Source: Klebsormidium nitens (lineage: Eukaryota; Streptophyta; Klebsormidiophyceae; Klebsormidiales; Klebsormidiaceae). Taken from it: a DNA stretch of 64,000 bases. Shown one piece after another: positions 26,601 through 35,434 of the stretch. The translations under genes were made by a program, and so were the position numbers. The stretch covers positions 1 to 64,000 of the forward strand of contig DF237456.1 of assembly GCA_000708835.1 (NCBI GenBank), in the 5' to 3' direction. Each line of letters opens with the position of its first letter. Positions within the stretch are counted from its first letter, which is position 1. The notes under the pieces are model-generated. The model ran no database searches, had not been told where the DNA came from, and worked only from the letters and a program-made list of their open reading frames with translations.

Positions 26601-29600
26601 ACATCCGCAGGACATGGACCCGTTGGACGAGACGCGGATCCATCCTCTCCAGTACAATGTCGCTACCGCGCTCTGCAAGGCGGCCTGGCTTGCGGAACAG
26701 GACCTGACTGCAGAGGAAGCGAATGAGGACGACCTAGAGATGGCAGTCCAAGAGATCGCAGGTGCGAGTTGGGCTCATTTTATCGTTCCTCGTACCCTTC
26801 TTCCTACCTCTCTTGTTCTGTGTTGCTTCTCGCGTCGCTGTCTCCAACCAAAATAGCCTGGGGAGTTTTGGCTGTGTTCGAAAGCAGAGGCCGTGTATCA
26901 GGCACTTTCCGCATTGAGCCGACTTGATACACCCAAACCTTCTATCTGGAGTTCACGAACGTCGAGCACTTTCGCACTTGCAGAGCGGCCGGACCTGATC
27001 AAGAAGGTTGACCTTGAGCGGTTTGCACGGGAACACGAGGCGGAGCATGGGGACCTCGGCCCCACTCTCCAGCTCATCAAGGTGAACCTTATAGATCTCA
27101 AGGTCCAATGCTTGGCAGCTTCTTGATGATGAGAGATAGTCTGAACCGGCACGGCGCTCCCTCTTGTTCTGTTTTCTGCTCGGTGTTCCCGACTAAGGGG
27201 GAACCTTATACTTCGCAGGATACTGTATCGCTCATTTTTTCTCGAGTGTGTTTTCCAGCGGGTACAAGTTCTTTCCCTCTCTTTGTGCCAGGTTTTTCCC
27301 CCTTGAACTGCTTTCGGTTGCTTGGCCATTCTTTCGTGCCCGATTTCTGCCCCTCGAAAGAATCTCCGGAAGCCGTCTGCAGAGCTGCGGGGCTGTGCAG
27401 GATGAACCTCGCTCGAGTACCGATCGTCCTTCCCTGAGGACGAATACCTCTCCCAATACCTCTCCTCATTTTCTTCCCGATTACTCTTCTCGAACATCTC
27501 TCCTCACTATTTGTGCCCGGTTTTCCGTTTCTCGTATCATGATTGAGCCCCGGTCCTCCTCTTTAGCCTTGCCTTACCACTTTGTGCCCGGTTCTTCCTC
27601 CCAGGCGGAGCTCCTTGAGCTGTACGCAGAGTGGCGGGTGCCTGAGTCCTCTAAGGTCCTGGTTCCTTCCTACAAGACACCCTTCCGAACCTTTCCCTTA
27701 CAAGCTTCTCCCGGTTTCTCCTCATCTGTACCCAATTTCTCACAATCCGTGCCCCAGTCCTCACTATCTTTGGCGGGTTCCTTACAATCCAGGCCCGGTT
27801 CCTCACAGTTTGTGCAACCATTTCCTCACGATTTGCCCCCGGTTCCTCAACATCTGTGGCCGGTTCCTCAACATCTGCAGCCGGTTCCTCACAATCTGTG
27901 GCCTGTTCCTCACAGTTCGTGCCCGGTTTTTCACAAACTGTGCCCGGTTTCTCATTATTTGCGGCCGGTTCCTCACAGTTCGTGCCCGGTTCCTCACGAT
28001 CTGCAGCCGGTTCCTCAAAATTTGTGCAACCGTTTCCTCACAATCTGCGGCCGGTTCCTCAGAGCTTGCGGCCAATTCCACACAACTTGTGCCCGGATCC
28101 CCATGATTGTGCCCGGTTCCTCACTATTTTTGTGCCCGGTTCTTCCTCCCAGGCGGAGCTCCTGGAGCCATACGCGGAGTGGCGGGTGCCTTACCGGCAG
28201 CCCAACGTGGACGAGCTCTTCTCGCTGCTGACCGGCGAATCGGACGAGACCCTGCAAAAGGGCCAAATCGTACAGGTAGGGCGGTTAAACTAACCCTGGT
28301 TGAACCGCCCAACATTTCCGCATGCTCGCGTTGGGTTTGGCGTCGATTAAGAATTGACCTATCCAGTTTCACTGCATTCACGCTTTTGCATCCAAACGGA
28401 TGAAGTCGAATCTGGCGTCAAGCAGGTTCTTCGAAGCCAAACCCTTGCCCTAATTAAGCAAAGCATAAACAAACTCTGGTTCCGTATAACCCACGATCTC
28501 GTTCTTTGAAATCCCAGCCCTCAACCTCTTCCACACAGGCAACGGTACGGCGGGTGATGAAGGAACGCATCTTCTGCGCGCTCGAGTCGGGTCTCACGGC
28601 GTTCGTCAAGTTCGACGAGCTGTCAGACGATGGCAGCATGGCCGCAGCGGAGATCGTAGACAAGTTGGCCGAGGGTCAAGTGCTGACTGCGTGGTCAGTC
28701 TGGATGCATCTTTGTTTTCTTGTTTCTTCTTTTCCCAGTCTAGTTTTTGCTTTTTTCAGTGTGCTTGTGCAGAAAGTGGCAAGGAATGTTAAGACAAGCT
28801 GGCGGAGGGTCAAGTGCTGACTGCGCGTTGACTTTTCGCCGCTTCTTCTCTCAGAGTCTGTTATATTTCCATTGCCCTTTTTACTTTCTGGTTCAATCTT
28901 TCTTGCGGAGAGTAGAGGGTCAGGTGCTCACTGCGTGGTGGAGTGTCACGCTTGCATTTCTAGATTGAAGTTTTCTTTATCTCAAAAGAGTCCTTGTTCT
29001 TTTCATCACCCATGCAAAGCGTTGCAAAAAAAGACAAGCGGGCCGAGGGCCAAGTGCTGACTGTGTGGTGGGTATCACGAGTTTTGCATCTGATGTTTCT
29101 CGTTTTCTGTTTTACGCACTAGACGAGCAACCAATTAGCAGAGAGAATCGAAACATGCAAAAAGTGATTTCATTCAACATTAGTATCATTCACGGCGGAA
29201 CACTGGCCTGCAGCGTCATAGAAATTGACAAGAAGGAGTTCAAGGTGGAGCTCTCGTGCAAGGGGTCGTACCTGCGGCGCGAGAAGCACTACCAGAAGCC
29301 CAAGTTCACGTGGTCGTATGAGGACCCCACAGTGATCGAGGAGTACGACCGGGCCAAGAAGAAGTGAGCACTGCCACGTCAGCACATGCAGGATCGTTTT
29401 CTTTCTTATCCCGCGCCCATTTGATCCAACCGGTTCAAAATGTCGTTGCTGTGCGGAACAACCCCGCGCTTTTTGAAGAGGACGACCGGCCCAAAAGGAA
29501 GTGAGCATTGCCACGTCAGCAATTGCCACGTCAGCACGTAGGATACCCGTCTTTTCAGGATCGCGGTCAAGCCAACCACTTAAGGACGTTCCTTTCAGCC

Positions 29601-32600
29601 TGCAGAATGGAGTCCGGGACATGATAGGGCTAAGCGGAATTAGGATGCGTTGCCTAGGTACTTCAGAAGCGTCAGTGATTATGCAACGGATTCAGGAGCA
29701 CGATTAAAACGAGGAACTCAAAAGAGAGGGGACGGAAAACCGGCGTTTCTTAAATGACATACTGGGCCGCAGAAGTTCTGAGAGCTCAGTTGATTGAAGA
29801 GAGACTCTCGGTAGCAGTTCCTCTCGACCCAAATCCATCTGAAGTTGGTTTCAAAAGGCCAATGAGGTTGAGAGGGGTTTTCTTGTTTGGCAAATACTTA
29901 TTGCAAATCAGGGCGACTGCGAGTCAACAGAATGAGACGTCCCTGCTGCTCATTTCATGTACCAAGGATTCGATACCCTAAATTCTTGGGCTCCTGTACT
30001 AACCGACAGGGCTACTTCTCTTAAGCATTGGCGGATTGCATCCAGTAGACAGAGGGGGACTCTCCTGTGTTTCGGTTGTGATTGATCCCGACGTCACAAG
30101 TACCTTATTCTTTGTCTGAGCCTTGCCGCTTGCGTCGCCGCAGGAAGGAGGCGCGGCGGCAGTACCGGCCGCGCATGATTCAGCACCCGCTGTTCAAGAA
30201 CTGCAACCTCCTGGAAGCCACCGCGATGCTGGACACGCAGGAGATTGGTGACGTGAGTCAAATCAAAAGATTCACAGGGTTTCCAGGTTTAGGTGGAAAG
30301 GATAATGCGCGTGACTTGTGCTTGTCTTGGCGTCTGTTGTCTCGGGGAAAGATGGAGGGTGTTCCATGTTCTCCCTTCTTCCGGCTTACGCTCTTTTGAT
30401 TCGATTCAGCAGTCGAATTATGTTTTCAACGGTTTTTGAAGCACTTTCGGATGCGACTTCCCTTCCTCCATGCTCGGCATACATAACGCTTTCTGTGAGT
30501 CTCGGTTTTGATAAGGCCTGACCCAGCTAAGCATCTCGAAAGTAGACCGAACCCGAACTGCACCCTGTCAATCGGAGCTACTGATTGCTCATAGTTAACG
30601 ATATTAAATGTTTCCTCAAACTTTCCTTCGTCTTCAGGTGATTCTTCGGCTGAGCAGCAAAGGCCCAACCCACTTGAGCATCTTTAATATGTAACAAATC
30701 CGAGATGCACGCTGTCAAAGCGAAGCTGCTGATCGCTCATATCCAACGTGATCAAACTTTTCATCAAGATTTCATTCCTCTTCAGGTGATATTTCGGCCG
30801 AGCAGCAAAGGCTCGCCGCACCTATGCATCTCGAATGTATAAACGAGTCTGATTTGCACACTGTCAAATTGAATTTCTGAGATTTTCACATCCAACGTAA
30901 ACAAGTTTTCGATAGAGTAAATTCCATCTTCAGGTGATCATCCGGCCGAGCAGCAAAGGCCCGACGCACCTGAGCATGACGATCAAGTTCTACACGGACG
31001 TGTACGCGCAGATCGACATCGAGGAGGGGGGCAAGGACAAGGCGGACCCCACCAGCTTCCTCAAGCTCGGCTCCACGCTCAAGATCGGGGACGAGATTTT
31101 CGAAGATCTCGACGAGGTGATTGCCGTTATGTCTTGATCAAATTCTAAAGTCGTTTATTTGATCTCCTCTTCCGCTTCTGGTTCCATACTAACTCTACTT
31201 CCTGTCGCCACTTTGTTTCGTTGGACTATTCTACGCTGTCTTTTCATCCCCTCTAAATTCCGGAACGAGGTCTTGGAGGACCTCGACGAGGTGACGGCAT
31301 CGTCTCGACTTTGTATGGACCGCCGCTCTGCTTCCTGCGATATTTGGTGTCTCCCACTACTCGTTATTATTTGCTGTTCTTGACTATATGCAGTATCACA
31401 TCTGTCTATGTGGATTCTGCCACTTGGAATAGTTTGATTTTTTGCTGACCACTGATGTTGAAAGTTCAACCTCTGCTATACGGTTTTGCAATCAAACCCC
31501 CCGATTGCAGAACTTGAACATCCCCTGATACATAAGCGCGCATGTTATCGCGCACTTGAACATCCCCTGATACATAAGCGCGCATGTTTCGCGCATATGC
31601 AGACGATGTCCGAGGAGGAGAACACCCAGAAATAGCGTGTCACTACCTTCCAGTTTCGTCTCTTGACTCATCATATGCTGCTCAGCCCTACTTCTAAATC
31701 CGCAGGTTATGGCGCGCTGCGTCGACCCGTTCGTGGATTTCCTGCGTAAGATGCTCGAGCACCTCGTATCTGATCAAACCCGCTCCAACCTAGCTTTTTA
31801 ACCTTGTCTTTTCGACAAGCCCCCGGTCACAGCTACCTACTTCGTGAGGTAGCTAATAAACCCTACCTTTAACCCCGCAACTTATGGCGCGCTACATCGA
31901 CCCGTTCGTCGACTTCCTGCGCAAGATGCTTGAGTACCTCGTCTAGAACCACACCTGCTCCGAACCAATATTCATCCGGGTCTCCCGAATGAGCCTAGAC
32001 CCATAAGGAGCCGTGGGAGTACTAATCAAACCTTTTAACCCCGCAGGTTATGGCGCGGTATATCGACCCCTTCGTCGACTTCCTCCGCAAGATGCTCGAG
32101 TACCGCAAGTTCAAGGCCGGGACCAAAAACGAAGTCGACGAGCTGCTGAAGCGCGAGAAAGCGCAAAACCCGCAGCGCGTCGCATACGCGATCTCTGTCA
32201 GCCAACAACACGCGGGCGCGTTCATGCTGTCATACATTCGGAACCAAAACCCGCACCACGAGTACATCTCGATTTCGTCCAAGGGGTATCGCTTCCGGCA
32301 TCAGCACTTCACGAGGTGAGGGTTGACGAGCTTTTGCGTTCAGCTGTGATGCATTTTAGAGGCTTAGGGTTCTTCTGCTCTCCAAATGTCGGGTGTTTGT
32401 CTTTGATCTGAAAGGACATATACACAAGACCAGAAGTCGCCCTGCGAGTACAGCGTGATTGCGCGCAAGGGAATTGCTTCTGGCAACAGCACTTGACAAA
32501 TCGAAGCGAGCGTTTGCATTGAGCTGCCACAATTCAGACGGCTTGAGGAGCTTAGGGTTTTAATCTGCGTTCAGCATTTTGGGGGCTCATGTGTTGTAGT

Positions 32601-33610
32601 GTTCAATGACGCGTCAAACCTAGATAACAACGATGTGCACCAGCGATGCCGCATAGTCCAGCAAAATGCAAAGAGTCTGCCTACTGAAGCTGGTAGCCGT
32701 GGCGAAAAACCCGACTTACGGACGTCAGCAACTCTGTTGTGGGGCCAACGCCTCCCGGCACCTGCTCTCTACGAGGGGAAATACTGCCCGCTCCTGTTGA
32801 TACTGACTGTTACTCAGCACGCAATCAAGCGTGGGCCCTTTTCTGAAACACTTCATTTTCCTCTGCAGCCCCGACCGCTTAGTCCAGTACTTCCAGAAGC
32901 ACATCAACGACCCGGTGGTTCAACAGGAAGCAGCCCCCCCTCGGAGAGCTCCGGCGTCTGTTGTGCCCCTCCCGTTACAGCGACCCCCCCAGGGACACGC
33001 TCAGAAAGCGGGAGGGTGGGATCAAGGCGCACCGCGGCCCCCGCAGCCAGGTGAGCAGAAAACCCATTTTTTGCTTTTTCTTTGCGGGGGGTACCCGCGT
33101 GTGTCCTCTTTACAGGGTTGGTTTTGCTAAGCTGCATAAGAGCCTTTCTCGACCTTTGAAGAGTTGACAGTAAATGTTTTGCCACGTTTGCTTCGAAGAC
33201 TCGTTTCGGTAGCCCACGTTTCCCCTCTGAACACCCTCGCAAAGTTCGAAAACTCACGCAATCAGGGTCTCGGTTCTTCTGTGCTTCGCCGGACTTCGGG
33301 CGATACATTGATGCGACTCGCAAATACAACTGTCTTCCAATCTACCTCTCCAGATTATCACAACGGTCATCAAGACTGGCAGCCAAGTGATTCCAGCCAA
33401 CCCTACAACACCACATGGGGCTCCGGTTGGTCACAGGGGCAACCCCCGCCGCCGCCCCCCGGGCCACCGCCGCCCCCTGGAGCGCCGCCCCCGCCACCTC
33501 CGGGGGCGCCTCAGTCACAGTCCGCAGAGTGGGCTGGGCACGGAGATTGGGCCCCCGGGAGTGGGTATGGAGGCCAGCAAGGATACGCGCAGTATTCAGG
33601 GGGCCACTAG
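14628..33610 (+). CDS. SPT6: transcription elongation factor SPT6
   Basis: SPT6 is a histone chaperone and elongation factor that binds RNA polymerase II in the nucleus. Exons in order: 14628-14643, 15236 to about 15380, about 15881-16089, 16507-16585, 17022-17151, 17749-17881, 18349-18505, 19108-19305, 19942-20142, 20667-20942, 21660-21890, 22304-22723, 23220-23447, 23950-24231, 24644-24967, 25716-25949, 26611-26761, 26984-27081, 28153-28275, 28539-28693, 29214-29363, 30144-30252, 30934-31116, 32047-32315, 32869-33050, 33354-33610. All phases agree except the exon 2/3 join, which is uncertain. The product is about 1646 aa. Landmarks: acidic Glu/Asp N-terminus (about 1-330), IPYIGMYRKEKCRNL, a YqgF-like segment (CRVLAVCWGPGRPATTIVM), HhH (FVPGLGPRKAQAL), DETRIHP, S1 (QATVRRVMKERIFCALES), and tandem SH2 starting VIIRPSSKGPTHL. 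The tail is Gln/Pro/Trp/Gly rich. Many introns contain exon-edge echoes, annotated separately. Confidence 0.97.
17550..17735 (+). repeat. exon-edge echoes before SPT6 exon 6
   Basis: Positions 17643-17669 are identical to 17760-17786 inside the true exon (27 bases, coding for EEPVEEERR). The following GTTGACGTCA stretch and its neighbour at about 17552 form a second, weaker pair of copies. The block lies upstream of the exon it copies. Confidence 0.85.
17941..17987 (+). repeat. exon-edge echo after SPT6 exon 6
   Basis: This segment starts GTTGACGAGAAGTTCGACGA and copies the exon end and donor at 17844-17888, which encodes VDEEFDENGNLVP. It lies just downstream in the intron and keeps a decayed donor-like GCGAGTC. 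Confidence 0.85.
18579..18990 (+). repeat. echoes of the exon 7 end and exon 8 start in one SPT6 intron
   Basis: 18579-18630 weakly copies the exon 7 end (18438-18488, DELLEQYKNR). 18939-18985 copies the exon 8 start (19104-19150), beginning with its own acceptor CCGCAG and continuing GGCCTTGATGATC in place of GGCTTCGACGATC. The donor-side copy is near the donor and the acceptor-side copy near the acceptor. Confidence 0.7.
19424..19830 (+). repeat. multiple echoes of the exon 8 end and exon 9 start
   Basis: Three decayed copies of the exon 8 end (19250-19305, MTDRDERIRTTDIPERFQ) begin near 19431, 19464 and 19636. Each carries a form of GACCGACNGGAT. A further copy of the exon 9 start lies at 19794-19830, reading GAGCCGATGCCTGGGAT where the exon reads GGGCCGATGCCTGAGAC. 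Confidence 0.75.
20408..20447 (+). repeat. echo of SPT6 exon 10 start
   Basis: This segment contains ACGGCAAGGAGAAGCGCAAC and resembles the true exon at 20680-20710, which has ACCGCAAGGAGAAGTGTCGC. It lies 220-260 bases upstream of that exon's acceptor. Confidence 0.6.
21002..21502 (+). repeat. echoes of the exon 10 end and exon 11 start
   Basis: 21002-21061 copies the exon 10 end and donor (20900-20950): GGCGGCGAGGACGTCAGGCA in place of GGCGGCGAGGACGCCCGGCA. 21221-21266 and 21431-21502 copy the exon 11 start (21670-21730); the second copy is the longer. Short GCGTCCGA/GTCCGAAA repeats lie between about 20945 and 21105. Confidence 0.85.
21979..22056 (+). repeat. 78-base echo of SPT6 exon 11 end with donor site
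   Basis: This copies 21818-21895 with about nine mismatches by eye. It includes GTTGCCGCCAAGTTTGG, GGGCTTTGTGG and an intact GTAAG donor. It is one of the best preserved echoes and could serve as a competing 5' splice site. Confidence 0.9.
25087..25164 (+). repeat. echo of SPT6 exon 15 end
   Basis: The segment copies 24902-24970 (LVSQEELWGAVERVMTTITTQ and the donor). It shares GGGGGGCGGTCGAGC and ends CGCAGGTAGG, so the donor is intact. Confidence 0.9.
25229..25709 (+). repeat. tandem array of exon 16 start plus acceptor, about 160-bp period
   Basis: Acceptor ends at 25232, 25392, 25550 and the true 25715 are spaced 160, 158 and 165 bases apart. Each is followed by a version of GTGGGCATTGATGTGAA. 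Decay rises with distance. The copy at 25551 still encodes VGINVNKAIHHEWLFAPLQ without a stop, while the copy at 25393 has acquired TAG at the Trp codon. The repeat unit includes about 100 bases of intron. Confidence 0.93.
26020..26107 (+). repeat. 85-base echo of SPT6 exon 16 end with donor
   Basis: This copies 25863-25952 (FKWVAKQVFINSAGSLRTRATAAAAHAE plus donor) with few changes. A one-base deletion in GTCTTC[A]TCAATT shifts the frame, and the donor GAGGTAAG is intact. A third, more decayed copy lies near 26173-26232. Confidence 0.92.
26242..26283. repeat. perfect 15-bp inverted repeat (hairpin)
   Basis: The arms GCACAAGCCGAGCTA (26242-26256) and its exact complement (26269-26283) flank a 12-base loop. 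It lies inside the SPT6 intron next to the third echo of exon 16 and would form a stable hairpin in the pre-mRNA. Confidence 0.85.
27586..27653 (+). repeat. echo of SPT6 exon 19 start with acceptor
   Basis: This copies 28134-28200, with acceptor TTCCTCCCAG and then GCGGAGCTCCTTGAGCTGTA in place of GCGGAGCTCCTGGAGCCATA. The copies are now separated by a minisatellite that expanded between them. Confidence 0.92.
27700..28140 (+). repeat. about 21-bp minisatellite in SPT6 intron 18
   Basis: Roughly 18-20 degenerate copies of a unit built around CCGGTTCCTCACAATCTG run up to the acceptor of exon 19. The acceptor tract itself, GTGCCCGGTTCTTCCTCCCAG with the next base, looks like one more unit. The array therefore seems to have grown from a polypyrimidine tract. 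The 21-base period keeps frames open and makes spurious Pro/His/Ser-rich reading frames. Confidence 0.9.
28793..29075 (+). repeat. three echoes of SPT6 exon 20 end
   Basis: Copies of the exon end (GACAAGTTGGCCGAGGGTCA with CAAGTGCTGACTGCGTGG) occur at 28793-28830, 28910-28945 and 29030-29075, with spacings of about 135, 109 and 130 bases. Each is followed by similar intron sequence, so the unit includes the donor and the intron start. Confidence 0.9.
29468..29535 (+). repeat. echo of SPT6 exon 21 end
   Basis: This copies 29335-29392: GAGGACGACCGGCCCAAAAG with donor AAGTGAGCATTGCCACGTCA, against the true exon end and AAGTGAGCACTGCCACGTCA. A short ATTGCCACGTCAGCA duplication follows. Confidence 0.9.
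30489..30840 (+). repeat. 148-bp-period array of SPT6 exon 23 start plus acceptor
   Basis: Acceptor ends fall at 30637, 30785 and the true 30933, exactly 148 bases apart twice. Each is followed by GTGAT, then CGGC[C/T]GAGCAGCAAAGGC. A fourth, older copy lies near 30494, one more period upstream. Intron sequence between copies (AGCATCT, CACNCTGTCAA, CATCCAACGT) repeats too. Confidence 0.93.
31264..31300 (+). repeat. echo of SPT6 exon 23 end
   Basis: GGAGGACCTCGACGAGGTGA copies the true exon end and donor at 31101-31120 (GAAGATCTCGACGAGGTGA). Confidence 0.65.
31511..31592 (+). repeat. about 42-bp tandem duplication in SPT6 intron 23
   Basis: CTTGAACATCCCCTGATACA and the following CATAAGCGCGCATGTT occur twice in direct succession, nearly identical. 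No exon sequence is included. Confidence 0.9.
31701..31946 (+). repeat. two echoes of SPT6 exon 24 start
   Basis: Copies at 31701-31775 and 31872-31946 precede the true exon at 32047, with boundaries 175 and 166 bases apart. Both keep VMARxxDPFVDFLRKMLE-like coding. The second has lost its acceptor (CCGCAA instead of CCGCAG). The first keeps AG, but its reading diverges after LEHLV. Confidence 0.93.
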
Positions 33611-34984
33611 TGTCGACTATATTGGGGAACATATTAGAGTTTGGTGCTACTGATCTGTGCCAAACTAGGCAGAATTTTGGCAGAGGACGGGACTCTTGGA
33701 TGGTATTCGAAAATCGGCCCAACTGTTGTATACCATCGCATCGGTTCTTTATGAGGGTGCTCGAAAGGTACATTTGACATCATGTACCTCGATGCAGTAC
33801 GTGGTCCGACGGAATGCAGAAATATTGGCGCTAGCTCAAAGGTGTCTCCTGCATTTTTCCGTGAAGGTTGGAAACGTGGCTGGAAAGAAACTTCTGAGTT
33901 GACACGTTGGTGATGAGTTGATCAGGCATGCTTTGTTCAAAAATGCGTGTTTGCATCTATAGATTAACGCCATGACCGTCATATGTGCTTGCCGCTGACA
34001 TATACAGACATTGTATAGCGCATGCGTACGAACTGTGTACGGGTCAGATCAGGTTACTGCATTTCAATCTGCAGTGCGGACTGTTGGAGTCCGACAAATG
34101 AATGTTTGATTGACGGTCAGCGCTGCCTGCCACGGATATCCATGGACTTGCTCTGATGACGTTTGATAATGATCCAAGTTGAAAGACGGTTAGCAAGCTG
34201 CTGTCAGGACCATTAATTAATTGCGGCAAAAAGAATGCGGCCTTCCCGCGGCAAGTACATGAGCTGACGTAGATTAATCCCGCTCAGTGGGGCAAAATTT
34301 TTGGCAGCATGATTCCCACACTTCAATGGTTTAGGCGTGGCCGTGCTTAAGAAGGCTTCACCATCTCCTTCAAACAGATCTTATTTTGACAGGTTTTTGG
34401 AGTCAGATGGCCAGCTAGGCTCGGAATGCGCAGCCGCGCCCTACGTGACATGCTGTAAGCGCGCTATTTTTTTTACCTTTTTCTGCAACGTCAGTGCGTG
34501 CTCAATCGAAGCGCAGTATCCTGTACTTCTAACAGAGCGTACCGTTAACCGAGCGGCCCGGTGGGTTGAGGCTTGCAAAATACCCGTAAACAAGTACTAG
34601 AGGACTAACATAGATTCATTGTACGTCGGACAAGGATTATCTTTCTGACCATGGGTGCATGGATGAAGACGTACCTGGCACTTTTGGGCGCGCAGATTGA
34701 AGTGATGGAACGATTGTAGGCGTTTCCTTCTTGCGTTCTTGTCTCAGAGAATCTTTCGGCGCCAGATCATTAAGATGACTAGCTGGCAAATAGTCGATCT
34801 AGGTAGCGCGTTCACGAGCTCCTCTGCAGGCGAAGTCTTCACAGAGAGTAGTCGCACTCACAGAGAGAGCTTCGATCTACCAACGCTCTCAGAGTCCTTA
34901 GGCCGACTGGCGAATGCGTCTAGGCGGAGCCCGGCTGCTGTGATATTGGAAAAAGCGCCATGGAGGGTCATTTTTCAAAGGACC
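33611..34984. other. intergenic region after SPT6
   Basis: This should contain the SPT6 3' UTR and the promoter of the next gene. I see no conserved reading frame. Open frames such as 34337-34600 have no recognisable features. Confidence 0.5.
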
Positions 34985-35434
34985 ATGGCTCGTCGCCATA
35001 CTAGTTCGGATACGCGCGGAAGCGGCCCGGCTGCGCAGCGGACCGCGCGCGCGCTCGTCGTCGGCCTTAACCCGCGGCCGACTAAGCCAGGCTCCTCGAA
35101 GCCGCGAAAGCGGGTTTGGGGTTTCGCCCATGAAACCCACCGTGCGCACCGCGGCCGCCGAGATCGGTGGCGCCAAGTGCAAGGCGTAGACTCTTCTCAT
35201 CGAACTATCTGATCAAATGTGATCAACTGGTATTCCACGCATGTAGCCGCACACCTGCAACTGGAATCTTAGTTTATATTCTTTGTTACTTCTGTTTCAT
35301 CAGCGAAGTAGCGCGCGCTGCATCAGCTAAAGAACGTCAAGGAGTGCAGTGAAAAACCCTGCAGCATTAAAACGGAGAAGATCAGCTTTTGTTTTCAGGA
35401 TAGCGAAGACCGGTGGCTCCGCGAAGCAGGAGAG

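Noticed and set aside
27248-28231. Long open frames rich in Pro/His/Ser repeats
   Set aside because: They arise because the 21-base minisatellite keeps frames open. They lie in an SPT6 intron, lack a proper start context and have no domain.
34337-34600. Plus-strand 87-aa open frame
   Set aside because: No domain, AT-rich composition, and Cys/Phe-rich sequence not resembling a protein family.
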